Source: Bacteroidota bacterium (GTDB lineage: Bacteria; Bacteroidota; Bacteroidia; Bacteroidales; Bacteroidaceae). Taken from it: a DNA stretch of 64,000 nt. The position numbers and the translations under genes are program-made. Below are positions 9,559 to 18,166 of this stretch, one piece after another (positions within the stretch are counted from its first letter, which is position 1; each line of letters opens with the position of its first letter). The notes under the pieces were generated by a model. That model searched no databases, was not told the DNA's origin, and saw only the letters and a program-made list of their open reading frames with translations. The stretch spans positions 1 through 64,000 of the forward strand of contig JAFABV010000080.1 in assembly GCA_023425865.1 (NCBI GenBank), given 5' to 3'.

Positions 9559-10282
9559 GCGAGTTCGGGATAAGATGAGCATGCAAGCAGTTCCCGACGG
9601 TCTCTGCCATCAACGCTCATCTCTTGTAAAACAGAAAGTTATCACCTCTCCTGTGTCGTTGCACAGCCAGTGTAGCTTGCCCCCCGCGGCGTCAGCCCCA
9701 TGTGTCCGTATCCGCATACCCTCCGGGCCCTCATGCCCAAGCCACCTTCTTGGACGCAGTTAGCACCCCGCACGTCGATCCATCCCCATGCCTGCGCCCA
9801 ACCGTTCGCACGGAATAGCCCGATAATTCTATATAAAACCATTCGATGGTTCTGTATAAAACTATCCGATGGTTCTATATGAAACCATATTATCATTCTA
9901 TATAGAATCATCCCGTGGCCTGGGGCTTCTCATATAGCGCGCCCGTCCTTGCCATTGGCGCGGAAGGCAGTTGAAACGGCAGCTTTGGGGCGCATAACTG
10001 CCCCATTTATCATGACTAACCCCATGGTTTACGCCTGCTAAATGGGCGGTTTACGACAGAGATACCATACTTTACTGGTATAAAACAACCCGGTACGAAG
10101 TGGTAAACTTGCCCAATATGCGTTTGCATGTGCGAGCCGCGATACCCAGATCGCTGGCTAATGCCACACATTCCATACCCACCGCTGCGCTGTTCGGCCG
10201 TGGCGATGGCACCACCCTGCCACAGCCTGCATGCTCACCCGAGGGCGACTGTATGCACACTCATCTTATCCCGAACTCGCGC
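9559..10282. mobile_element. MITE-like non-coding element, copy A
   Basis: A 724-bp segment with no convincing gene. Its ends are inverted copies of each other: the left end contains CGCGAGTTCGGGATAAG and the right end (about 10257-10280) is its exact reverse complement, with 22 bp perfectly paired. ATGATTAC flanks it on both sides (9551-9558 and 10283-10290), as expected of an 8-bp target duplication. It contains a 23-bp repeat array (9822-9913). The first ~580 bp closely matches 35305-35905; the last ~140 bp differs. It has no transposase, so any mobility would need one supplied in trans. These properties define a MITE; the transposase family is unknown. Confidence 0.8.
9822..9913. repeat. 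Array A of 23-bp palindromic repeats (4 units)
   Basis: Four consecutive 23-bp units start at 9822, 9845, 9868 and 9891. The best-conserved unit form is GATGGTT, eight bases CTATATAA or similar, then AACCATC, so each unit is an imperfect hairpin. The last unit (TATCATTCTATATAGAATC...) has its own perfect 14-bp palindrome. Units are directly adjacent, so this is not a CRISPR. Confidence 0.9.
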
Positions 10283-10347
10283 ATGATTACTAACATTTAA
10301 TTTTCTTCTTTCGTAAGAAAGAGCGGTAAAGACTTAAGGCTGCCGTT

Positions 10348-10375
10348 AAAAGCCCCCCCTTACGGGGGCTTTTTT
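10348..10375. terminator. Bidirectional terminator
   Basis: AAAAGCCCCC and GGGGGCTTTTTT form a strong GC hairpin flanked by A and T tracts. It overlaps the stop codon of the minus-strand PNPOx gene and follows copy A of the MITE-like element on the plus strand. Confidence 0.9.
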
Positions 10376-10754
10376 ACAGCAGTTGCTTGGAGCTTTCTAC
10401 GGTTATTTCGAGAACGCTGCGGATAAAGGGATATTTTTCGAACATCATGTCGTACTCAGGGCCTTCGTTGAAGAAACGTGCGGTGCCTTCAAGACGAAAT
10501 CCCGTACCCTGATACCCGTTGTAGCCCTCTACCTCACGGGCGGCGAGTGTAATCTTTACGCGGTTGTTCACCGTCAGGTCTGCCTCTGTGCTGGTCATGC
10601 CGGCAGCGGGAATGAGCAAGCGCTGGTCGTCGGTAACGACAAGATAAGAGTTCCATGTACAGGTCACATGTGGTTCGCCTTCGCCCCAAGAGATGATAGA
10701 GACGATGCCTTCGTGCTTCAGTACCTCGAAGAATTTTTCTGTCAGTTGATTCAT
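10374..10754 (-). CDS. Pyridoxamine 5'-phosphate oxidase-like (FMN split-barrel) protein
   Basis: A 126-residue protein with the compact split-barrel fold of PNPOx-like flavoproteins: strands around EGIVSIISWGEGEPHVTCTWNS, LLIPAAGM and NRVKITLAAREVEG, then GTGFRLEGTARFF. It is too short to be PdxH itself (about 215 residues) and lacks the PdxH C-terminus. Members of this group bind FMN or F420 and are often general stress proteins or small reductases; the substrate here is unknown. It is transcribed alone from a good promoter (10820-10789) divergent from the topoisomerase gene, and ends in a strong terminator. Confidence 0.82.
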   Translation of the reverse strand: MNQLTEKFFEVLKHEGIVSIISWGEGEPHVTCTWNSYLVVTDDQRLLIPAAGMTSTEADLTVNNRVKITLAAREVEGYNGYQGTGFRLEGTARFFNEGPEYDMMFEKYPFIRSVLEITVESSKQLL

Positions 10755-10788
10755 TTTCTTGTTACTTTATATTACTATAATACGACAG

Positions 10789-10820
10789 CAAATTTACGTC
10801 AACATCCTCGATTCTGCAAA
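10789..10820 (-). promoter_or_regulatory. Promoter of the PNPOx-like gene
   Basis: Minus strand TTTG (10820-10817), 20-bp spacer and TAAATTTG (10796-10789). This matches the Bacteroidetes housekeeping promoter consensus and lies about 35 bp before the start codon. Confidence 0.7.
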
Positions 10821-10855
10821 TAAAGGTGATAAGAACGGCTGACAATTCTTATTCT

Positions 10856-10887
10856 TTTGGCATATTACGTTTTTTTTTGTACCTTTG
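10856..10887 (+). promoter_or_regulatory. Promoter of the topoisomerase IV gene
   Basis: TTTG (10856-10859), 20-bp spacer and TACCTTTG (10880-10887), 34 bp before the start codon at 10922. Confidence 0.75.
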
Positions 10888-10921
10888 AACCTAAATAAAC
10901 AGAACCTTCAACCCATCACTT

Positions 10922-13654
10922 ATGGACGACGATAAGACGATAAACACTGACGACGAGCTAACCCAGGATTTACCTCAAGACGATGAGCAATTGCAAGAGG
11001 AGGAGGGAGAAGGCCTTCACTCGGACTATAAGCCTGCCGACCGCTTTGATGCCTCGGCCGTGCATCACCTGTCGGGCATGTACAAGAACTGGTTTCTTGA
11101 CTATGCCTCATACGTGATTCTTGAGCGTGCCGTGCCCAATATAGAAGATGGTCTCAAGCCTGTGCAGCGACGCATTCTCCATAGCATGAAGCGTATGGAC
11201 GACGGACGCTACAACAAGGTGGCCAATGTGGTGGGTCACACCATGCAGTTTCATCCTCATGGCGATGCCTCCATTGGCGATGCCTTGGTGCAGCTTGGGC
11301 AGAAAGACTTACTCATCGATACCCAGGGCAACTGGGGTAACATTCTCACCGGTGACCGTGCGGCGGCACCGCGATATATAGAGGCTCGCCTTTCTAAGTT
11401 TGCCTTAGAGACCGTGTTCAATCCCAAAACTACGGAGTGGCAGTTGAGTTATGATGGTCGTAACAAAGAGCCGGTGACACTCCCGGTGAAATTTCCCTTG
11501 TTATTGGCACAAGGAGCCGAGGGTATTGCCGTGGGTCTGAGCAGTAAGGTGCTGCCGCATAACTTCAACGAGTTGTGCGACGCTGCCGTCAGCTATCTCC
11601 GCGGCGAAGACTTCCAGCTTTACCCCGACTTCCCTACAGGTGGCGCCATCGATGTAAGCAAATACAACGATGGGCAACGTGGTGGAGTGGTGCGTATCAG
11701 GGCCAAGATTGAGAAATTGGATAGCAAGACGTTGGTCATTCGGGAGGTGCCGTTCACCAAGACCGCGGCTTCGCTGCAAGACTCGATTACCAAAGCTATT
11801 GAGAAAGGCAAGATCAAGGCACGCAAGGTAACTGATATGACTGCCGCTCAGGTGGAGATACAGGTGCAGTTGGCCGCCGGCGTGTCGTCAGACAAGACAA
11901 TAGACGCTCTTTACGCCTTTACCGATTGCGAGATCAATCTCTCTCCCAACTGTTGTGTTATTGAAGACAATAAGCCTGTGTTCCTCACAGTCAGCGAGGT
12001 GTTGCGCCATAATGTTGACCGCACGATGGGGCTCCTGCGTCAGGAACTGCTCATTCGTAAGGGGGAGCTTGAAGAACAGTTGTTCTTTGCGTCACTCGAA
12101 CGCATCTTTATCGAAGAACGTATGTATAAGGAGAAGCGCTTTGAGACCGCAGCTGACCAAGATGCAGTAGTGCTGTTCCTCGATGAGAAGTTTACGCCGT
12201 TCAAGGAAAAACTCATCCGCGAAATCAGACAAGAAGACTACCTGCGCCTCTTGGAAATCAAGATGCAACGTATCTTGAAATACAACAAGGACAAGGCAGA
12301 CCAGCTCATGGTAAAAATCAAGGCCGAGATTAAAGGTATCAACCATGACTTGGCTCATATGACTGACGTGACCATCAGTTGGTTTGAACACCTCAAGGCC
12401 ACCTATGGGGCGGCTCATCCTCGTCTCACCGAAATCCGTAGCTTTGATACCATCGAGGCAACCACTGTGGTAGAGGCCAATGAGAAGTTGTATATCAATC
12501 GGCAGGACGGCTTCATTGGCACAGGCCTCAAGAAGGATGAGTTTGTGTGCAACTGTTCAGACATCGACGATGTCATCATTTTCTATCGCGATGGTAAGTA
12601 CAAGATTATCAAGGTAGCCGACAAAATCTTTGTAGGTAAGAATGTCATCTGGTTACAGGTGTTCAAGAAAAACGATAGCCGCACAATTTATAATGTGGTT
12701 TATCGCGACGGCAAGTCAGGCCCTTATTTCATTAAGCGCTTTAATGTCACCGCCATGACACGCGACCGCGAGTACGACCTCACCCAAGGGACGGCAGGCT
12801 CACGAGTGCTCTACTTCACGGCCAACCCCAACGGCGAGGCAGAGGTTATAAAGGTAACCCTCGATCCTGACCCCACAAAACGTAAGCAGAGTATCTTCAT
12901 GGAGAAAGACTTCTCCGAAGTGTCCATCAAGGGGCGAATGGCCAAAGGCAATTTGCTCTCGAAGCGCAGCATACACCGCATAACGCTTAAGAGCCGCGGA
13001 CATTCTACCCTTGGTGGTCGCAAGGTGTGGTTTGATCCCGATGTGCGCCGCATCAACTATGAGGAGCATGGGCGTTTGCTGGGCGAGTTTGAAGACGGTG
13101 ACAATATCCTCGTGGTGCTTGACAACTGCGACTTCTACATCACAGACTTTGATGCCAACAATCACTTTGAGCCCAATATCAAGGTGATAGAGAAATGGGA
13201 TCCCGACAAGGTGTGGACGGCAGTGCTCATCGACGCCGATAACGATGGTTATCCTTACCTCAAGCGATTTGTGATGGACGCTGGTCGTAAACGTCAGAAC
13301 TTCTTGGGCGACAACGTCAATAACGAATTGCTTATCCTCACCGACATCGCTTATCCCCGTATTCAAGTAACCTTCACGGATGCCGACGCCATGCGTCCAC
13401 CTTTAGAGATTGATGCCGAGTCGTTTATCGGAGTCAAGGGCTTTAAGGCCAAGGGCAAGCGTATCACTACGTGGCATGTGGGAAGCATCGAAGAACTTGA
13501 GCCCCTGCGTATGCCCCAAAAGGAGGAGAAGGAAGAGGATGCCTCGGATGGTGAGCACGAGGAAAATCTCGACCCGGACGCCGGAAAGACGCAGCAGCAG
13601 GTGATTGATGAGATGACCGGACAACTGAGTCTCTTTAATGATAACGACGAATAA
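10922..13654 (+). CDS. parC: DNA topoisomerase IV / gyrase subunit A-type protein
   Basis: Breakage-reunion subunit of a type IIA topoisomerase that passes one DNA duplex through another. The 910 residues contain the winged-helix/tower core: YASYVILERAVPNIEDGLKPVQRRIL (about 60-85), HPHGDASIGDALV and the catalytic tyrosine in AAAPRYIEARLS near residue 145. The C-terminal part is a beta-propeller DNA-wrapping region, ending in an acidic tail. The very acidic N-terminal 40 residues are also notable. Divergence from classical GyrA (no GQRGFG-type gyrase box seen) and family memory point to the Bacteroidetes topoisomerase IV subunit A. The ParE partner is not in the window. Gene order with the DUF3316-like gene (1-bp gap) suggests co-transcription. 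Confidence 0.93.
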   Translation: MDDDKTINTDDELTQDLPQDDEQLQEEEGEGLHSDYKPADRFDASAVHHLSGMYKNWFLDYASYVILERAVPNIEDGLKPVQRRILHSMKRMDDGRYNKVANVVGHTMQFHPHGDASIGDALVQLGQKDLLIDTQGNWGNILTGDRAAAPRYIEARLSKFALETVFNPKTTEWQLSYDGRNKEPVTLPVKFPLLLAQGAEGIAVGLSSKVLPHNFNELCDAAVSYLRGEDFQLYPDFPTGGAIDVSKYNDGQRGGVVRIRAKIEKLDSKTLVIREVPFTKTAASLQDSITKAIEKGKIKARKVTDMTAAQVEIQVQLAAGVSSDKTIDALYAFTDCEINLSPNCCVIEDNKPVFLTVSEVLRHNVDRTMGLLRQELLIRKGELEEQLFFASLERIFIEERMYKEKRFETAADQDAVVLFLDEKFTPFKEKLIREIRQEDYLRLLEIKMQRILKYNKDKADQLMVKIKAEIKGINHDLAHMTDVTISWFEHLKATYGAAHPRLTEIRSFDTIEATTVVEANEKLYINRQDGFIGTGLKKDEFVCNCSDIDDVIIFYRDGKYKIIKVADKIFVGKNVIWLQVFKKNDSRTIYNVVYRDGKSGPYFIKRFNVTAMTRDREYDLTQGTAGSRVLYFTANPNGEAEVIKVTLDPDPTKRKQSIFMEKDFSEVSIKGRMAKGNLLSKRSIHRITLKSRGHSTLGGRKVWFDPDVRRINYEEHGRLLGEFEDGDNILVVLDNCDFYITDFDANNHFEPNIKVIEKWDPDKVWTAVLIDADNDGYPYLKRFVMDAGRKRQNFLGDNVNNELLILTDIAYPRIQVTFTDADAMRPPLEIDAESFIGVKGFKAKGKRITTWHVGSIEELEPLRMPQKEEKEEDASDGEHEENLDPDAGKTQQQVIDEMTGQLSLFNDNDE

Positions 13655-13655
13655 C

Positions 13656-14459
13656 ATGGGCAAAAGGAGGAATTTCATGAGACTCGCGGTTGTGGCAACG
13701 ATGCTTGCCACTGCGGAGGCGGTTGTGGCACAGCCCGATTCCGCAGCCACCAAAGGTTTCCAACGTGAACATGCCACACTGTTATCTGTGGGATATACCA
13801 ACATTCTTGATACCTACCTCTCGCAAGAGACGTTTACGGGTGTTGAGTTGCGGTATATCTCCGCGTATAACAAACAGCGCGAAGGTAGCCGCGTTACCCG
13901 GTTTACCATGCATCAGGTGTTGGCTTCCACCGCCGGCACAAGGGGCAATAGCAATTCGCTGCTGTCGGCTATGTACAGCATACAGTTTGGATGGCTATAT
14001 CATTGGCCTATGCATGGTGACCGCTTGACGCTGAAGCTGGGAGGAGTCATCGATGGCACGTTGGGTGGCACTTACAATACTCGCAATTCCAACAACCCTG
14101 CTCAGGCACGTATTGCCTTGGCTGTTGACCCCGCTGCCCGGCTCACTTGGAAATTCAATATCGGTAACACCCCCTGTGCCTTGCGCTATGAGGCAGCCTC
14201 ACCCCTCATTGGCCTGGCCTTTTCACCCAACTACGGACAGTCGTATTACGAAATATTCACCCGGGGTAATTACGACCACAACGTAGTGTTCACCTCACCT
14301 TTCAACGCCTTACAGCTGCATCACATGCTCACATTTGACTTCCGCATGTGGCGCACCACCTTTAGCGTGGGCTATTTAAGCGACATCAGGCAAATGGAAG
14401 TCAACCAACTCAAATACCATCAGTACACCCATGCCTTCGTTTTGGGCTGGCGACTCTGA
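13656..14459 (+). CDS. DUF3316-like predicted exported protein
   Basis: Unknown function; 267 residues from the ATG at 13656, one base after the parC stop. An upstream in-frame ATG at 13638 would overlap parC and is less likely. The N-terminus (MGKRRNFMRLAVVATMLATAEAVVAQ) is a signal peptide with a cleavage site near AVVAQ. The rest is rich in alternating aromatic/polar stretches (LLSVGYTNILDTYLSQ, HHMLTFDFRMWRTTFSVGYLS) and ends in a hydrophobic strand with aromatic residues (HAFVLGWRL), consistent with a small outer-membrane beta-barrel. It resembles Bacteroidetes proteins of DUF3316. Neighbouring parC gives no functional hint beyond likely co-transcription. Confidence 0.8.
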   Translation: MGKRRNFMRLAVVATMLATAEAVVAQPDSAATKGFQREHATLLSVGYTNILDTYLSQETFTGVELRYISAYNKQREGSRVTRFTMHQVLASTAGTRGNSNSLLSAMYSIQFGWLYHWPMHGDRLTLKLGGVIDGTLGGTYNTRNSNNPAQARIALAVDPAARLTWKFNIGNTPCALRYEAASPLIGLAFSPNYGQSYYEIFTRGNYDHNVVFTSPFNALQLHHMLTFDFRMWRTTFSVGYLSDIRQMEVNQLKYHQYTHAFVLGWRL

Positions 14460-14477
14460 CCTGATTTCTCTCTGCTT

Positions 14478-15509
14478 ATGTCACGCCTCTGTTTATTTTT
14501 TGCTCTTCCCTTGCTCTTCCTTTTTACTTCCTGCGTCACGGAGGATGAGTTTGCCGACAATCCGCAAGGCAACTTCGAGGCGTTGTGGAAGATTATGGAC
14601 GAGCACTATTGTTTCTTCACCGAAAAAGGAGTCGACTGGAACGAAGTACATGACCGCTATGCCAAGCAGGTGACAGGAACACTGACCGACAGTCAGCTGC
14701 TTGAGGTGCTGGGAAATATGCTGGCCGAGGTGAAAGACGGTCATGTCAACCTTTACACTTCTTTTGACATTGGGCGCTATTGGGCTTATCACGAAGACTA
14801 CCCCAGCAATATCAGTGACACTCTCATCAGTCAATATTTAGGTACCGACTACAAGATCGCTTCAGGTCTACGCTACCGCATTCTCGACGATAATGTTGGC
14901 TATATCCGTTGCCTTACTTTCAGTAATGCCTTTGGGGCTGGAAATCTTGACGACATACTGTTTTATCTGCAGCCCTGCAACGGTCTTATCATCGACCTGC
15001 GCGACAATGGCGGCGGTCAACTCACGACGGCGGAAACGCTTGCCGCACGCTTTACCAACGAAAAGACGCTTGTGGGCTATATGCAGCATAAGACAGGAAA
15101 AGGTCACGATGATTTCTCTGACATGAATGAGCAGTGGATTAAGCCCAGTAGTGGTATCCGATGGCAGAAAACGGTGGTGGTGCTCACCAACCGCGCGGTG
15201 TTCTCCGCTGCCAACGAATTTGTAAAGTACATGAAATGCTTCCCCAAGGCAGTTGTCATCGGCGACAAGACGGGGGGTGGGGCTGGTTTGCCCTTCTCCA
15301 GCGAGCTGCCTAACGGCTGGAGCGTGCGCTTCTCTGCCGCGCCCATGTTCGACCGTGATAAGCAGAGTACCGAGGGAGGTATAGACCCGGATATTAAAGT
15401 GGGGCTTACCACGAGAGACTTTCTTAAAGGCTATGACACTATTATTGAAACGGCGAGAAAGTATATTGGTGACCCCTCCTCCTTCTCTACGCTCGATACT
15501 AAGAGATAG
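14478..15509 (+). CDS. S41-family peptidase, lipoprotein
   Basis: Serine protease of the tail-specific/C-terminal processing family. A lipoprotein signal (LPLLFLFTSC) puts the acylated Cys at residue 19, so it is anchored on the periplasmic or cell surface side. After an N-terminal helical region comes GLIIDLRDNGGGQL, characteristic of S41 enzymes. The catalytic Ser is in RAVFSAANEF (about residue 235) and the Lys in VIGDKTGGGAGLP (about 260). No PDZ domain is obvious, which is common in the Bacteroidetes short forms. It begins 18 bp after the DUF3316-like gene, suggesting an operon with it. Substrate unknown. Confidence 0.9.
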   Translation: MSRLCLFFALPLLFLFTSCVTEDEFADNPQGNFEALWKIMDEHYCFFTEKGVDWNEVHDRYAKQVTGTLTDSQLLEVLGNMLAEVKDGHVNLYTSFDIGRYWAYHEDYPSNISDTLISQYLGTDYKIASGLRYRILDDNVGYIRCLTFSNAFGAGNLDDILFYLQPCNGLIIDLRDNGGGQLTTAETLAARFTNEKTLVGYMQHKTGKGHDDFSDMNEQWIKPSSGIRWQKTVVVLTNRAVFSAANEFVKYMKCFPKAVVIGDKTGGGAGLPFSSELPNGWSVRFSAAPMFDRDKQSTEGGIDPDIKVGLTTRDFLKGYDTIIETARKYIGDPSSFSTLDTKR

Positions 15510-15624
15510 GCTGTTTCTGGTCACTCTGCGTGCCATAGGTAAAGTGTCGCGGCAGGCACGACTATTGTTTAATGTTGTATTTTGAATTACACAGTCCTGC
15601 AAGGCTGATATTGAATTGTTAATT

Positions 15625-17772
15625 ATGAATCCCGAATTAGTAAAGTATATCTCCGAACAGTTAGGCATCCGCTTGCCTCAGGTAGAAGCTACCATCGACC
15701 TTCTCCAGGCGGGATGCACCATCCCCTTTATCAGTCGTTATCGCAAGGAGGCCACAGGCAACCTCAATGAGGTGCAGGTGGCAGCCATCAGTGACCTCAA
15801 CGATAAGCTCGAAGAACTGCAGAAGCGCAAGGACTCCATTCTCAAGACCATCGATGAGCAGGGTAAACTCACCGACGAACTACGCCATCGCATTACCGTT
15901 TCGTGGAACGCTTCCGAAATAGAAGATATCTACATGCCCTTTAAGCCTCGCCGCCGCACCCGTGCCCAAGTGGCGCGCGAGCAGGGACTTGAGCCATTGG
16001 CCGATCTCATCATGTTGCAACGTGAGCGTCAGCCCGAACAGGCCGCGAAGCGTTTCGTCAACGATAACGTGGCAGATGCCGCTGCTGCCCTGCAAGGTGC
16101 CCAGGACATCATCGCTGAGCGTGTGAGCGAGGACGAAGGCACACGTCAAAGCATTCGTGGTGTATTTCGTCGTGAGGCCACCATATCCTCGCGTGTGGTG
16201 AGCAAAATGAAGGATGAGCCAGAGGCACAGAAATTCTCCGACTATTTCATCTTTAGCGAGGAACTGCGTCGCTGCTCCTCCCATCACCTTTTGGCCATGC
16301 GTCGCGGTGAGGACGAGGGCATCCTACGTGTTGCTATCACTGTCGACGACGACTCCTGTGTGGAGCGACTGCAACGCCGCTATGTGCATGGTAATGGCGC
16401 CTGCCAAAAACTAATGGCCGAGGCGGTGATAGATGCCTACAAGCGACTCATCCGTCCGTCGATGGAGACTGAGTTTGCCGCATTGAGCAAAGAGAAGGCC
16501 GATGACGAGGCAATCAAGGTGTTTAAGGAAAATCTGCGTCAGCTTCTTCTCGCCGCACCGCTTGGCCAAAAGCGTGTCATGGGCGTAGACCCAGGCATAC
16601 GCACGGGCTGCAAGGTGGTGGTGCTCGATGCCCAAGGTAACCTGCTCTACCATGATGTGGTGTTTGTTGTGGGGCACCAAGCCGACCGTGCCAAACCGGG
16701 TAGCCAGTCTGTCTTGCAGCGCTTTGAGGAAATTGCTCGCAAATACCAGATAGAAGCCATAGCCGTGGGCAATGGTACGGCATCGCGCGAGACCACTGAC
16801 GTGTTGCGCCAGGTGGCCGACATCCCCACCTATGTGGTGAGTGAAGCTGGCGCAAGCATCTACTCGGCATCTGAGATTGCCCGGGAAGAGTTTCCCAATC
16901 ATGATATCACGGTGCGCGGGGCTGTGAGCATCGGACGACGCCTCATGGACCCGTTGGCCGAATTGGTTAAGATCGACCCCAAGAGCATTGGCGTGGGACA
17001 GTACCAGCACGACGTGGACCAAACCAAGCTCAAGCATAGCCTTGACCAGACCGTGGGACTCTGTGTCAACTCTGTGGGCGTCAACGTCAACACAGCAAGC
17101 AAACATTTGCTTACTTACGTCAGTGGTTTGGGGCCGGCCTTAGCCCAGAATATCGTAGACTACCGCCGCGAGCACGGGGCCTTCACCTCGCGGGCCCAAC
17201 TCAAGAAGGTGCCACGCCTTGGGCCTGCCGCCTTTCAGCAGTGTGCCGGTTTCTTGCGTATCAGCCATGCCAAGAATCCACTCGATGGTAGTGCCGTACA
17301 CCCAGAACGTTATGCCATCGTAGAGCAAATGGCGCACGACTGCGGCTGCACGGTGGCCGACCTCATGGCGAATGCCGAATTGCGCCAGAAGGTTAACATC
17401 CAGCGCTATGTCACTCAAGAGGTGGGGCTCCCTACACTGCGCGATATTTTGCAGGAGTTGGAAAAACCTGGCCTGGATCCACGCGACAAGATCGAAACCT
17501 TTGAGTTCGACCCACGGGTCAAAACGCCCGACGATCTCGTACCGGGGATGGAACTTCCGGGCATCGTCACCAATATCACCAATTTTGGGGCCTTTGTCGA
17601 CATCGGTGTACACCAAGATGGCTTGGTGCATATCTCGCAGTTGGCAGACCGCTTTGTCAAAGACCCCAACGAGGTGGTGAAGCTCCACCAACATGTCAAG
17701 GTCAGGGTGCTCGAAGTAGACCATCGTCGGAAACGCATCTCGTTGACCATGCGAGGAGGTGGTGGTAGGTGA
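15625..17772 (+). CDS. tex: Tex family RNA-binding transcription accessory protein
   Basis: Tex/YhgF-type nucleic-acid-binding protein linked to transcription. The 715 residues show the expected order: N-terminal Tex domain with CTIPFISRYRKEATGNL, a YqgF/RNase H-like domain (KRVMGVDPGIRTGCKVVVLD, about 318-338), helix-hairpin-helix modules (LTYVSGLGPALAQNIVDYR and VPRLGPAAFQQCAGFLRI) and a C-terminal S1 domain (GIVTNITNFGAFVDIGVHQDGLVHIS). The ATG at 15625 is preferred to an in-frame TTG nine bases upstream. It lies about 115 bp after the S41 gene; no strong terminator is visible between them. Confidence 0.96.
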   Translation: MNPELVKYISEQLGIRLPQVEATIDLLQAGCTIPFISRYRKEATGNLNEVQVAAISDLNDKLEELQKRKDSILKTIDEQGKLTDELRHRITVSWNASEIEDIYMPFKPRRRTRAQVAREQGLEPLADLIMLQRERQPEQAAKRFVNDNVADAAAALQGAQDIIAERVSEDEGTRQSIRGVFRREATISSRVVSKMKDEPEAQKFSDYFIFSEELRRCSSHHLLAMRRGEDEGILRVAITVDDDSCVERLQRRYVHGNGACQKLMAEAVIDAYKRLIRPSMETEFAALSKEKADDEAIKVFKENLRQLLLAAPLGQKRVMGVDPGIRTGCKVVVLDAQGNLLYHDVVFVVGHQADRAKPGSQSVLQRFEEIARKYQIEAIAVGNGTASRETTDVLRQVADIPTYVVSEAGASIYSASEIAREEFPNHDITVRGAVSIGRRLMDPLAELVKIDPKSIGVGQYQHDVDQTKLKHSLDQTVGLCVNSVGVNVNTASKHLLTYVSGLGPALAQNIVDYRREHGAFTSRAQLKKVPRLGPAAFQQCAGFLRISHAKNPLDGSAVHPERYAIVEQMAHDCGCTVADLMANAELRQKVNIQRYVTQEVGLPTLRDILQELEKPGLDPRDKIETFEFDPRVKTPDDLVPGMELPGIVTNITNFGAFVDIGVHQDGLVHISQLADRFVKDPNEVVKLHQHVKVRVLEVDHRRKRISLTMRGGGGR

Positions 17773-17870
17773 TGGGCGTTGGTTGGTAAGAGAGTTCATA
17801 CACGGTATCAACAATATCCTTGTTTCGCTGCCGCAAATCACCAGTGCATTGATAATTTTGGAATTTGCAT

Positions 17871-17901
17871 TTTGAATTGTGAATTATATTATGTATCTTT
17901 G
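17871..17901 (+). promoter_or_regulatory. Promoter of tRNA-Leu
   Basis: TTTG (17871-17874), 19-bp spacer, TATCTTTG (17894-17901). A textbook Bacteroidetes promoter 11 bp before the tRNA 5' end. Confidence 0.85.
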
Positions 17902-17911
17902 CACCCTATAT

Positions 17912-17993
17912 GCGCCTGTGGCGAAATTGGTAGACGCGCTAGACTTAGGATCTAGTAGTTTACGCTGTGCAGGTTCGAGTCCTGTCAGGCGCA
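17912..17993 (+). tRNA. tRNA-Leu (anticodon TAG)
   Basis: The acceptor arms GCGCCTG and CAGGCGC pair perfectly. The D-loop region GGCGAAATTGGTAGACGCGC is typical of leucine tRNAs, the anticodon loop CTTAGGA gives TAG, a long variable arm is present, and the T arm carries GGTTCGAGTCC. CCA is not encoded. Length is 82 bases, fitting a class II tRNA. Confidence 0.96.
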
Positions 17994-18002
17994 CACGAAT
18001 AA

Positions 18003-18041
18003 AGCCAAATGGATAGCGCTATCCATTTGGCTATTATTTTT
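18003..18041 (+). terminator. Terminator of tRNA-Leu
   Basis: A perfect 30-bp palindrome (18003-18032; half-site AGCCAAATGGATAGC) followed by ATTATTTTT. Being a perfect palindrome it forms a hairpin with almost no loop. Confidence 0.85.
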
Positions 18042-18166
18042 CCCTTCCCCCGGCTCTACCATGCCATGTCCAGATGCCGCGTCGCAACCTGCGGTGGGTG
18101 GCTTGTCCGGAATACTGGCATGGCTGTCGGTAAAACGTAAATGCTGATGCCGTCTTTAGGAGAGCC

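Noticed and set aside
9642..9911. ORF within element copy A (89 residues), related to parts of ORFs in copy C
   Set aside because: The matching parts fall in different frames in the two copies, and the 23-bp repeat period breaks the frame, so selection for a protein is unlikely.
9822..9913. The 23-bp arrays as CRISPR arrays
   Set aside because: Units are directly adjacent, with no unique spacers, the units are variable, and there are no cas genes in the window.
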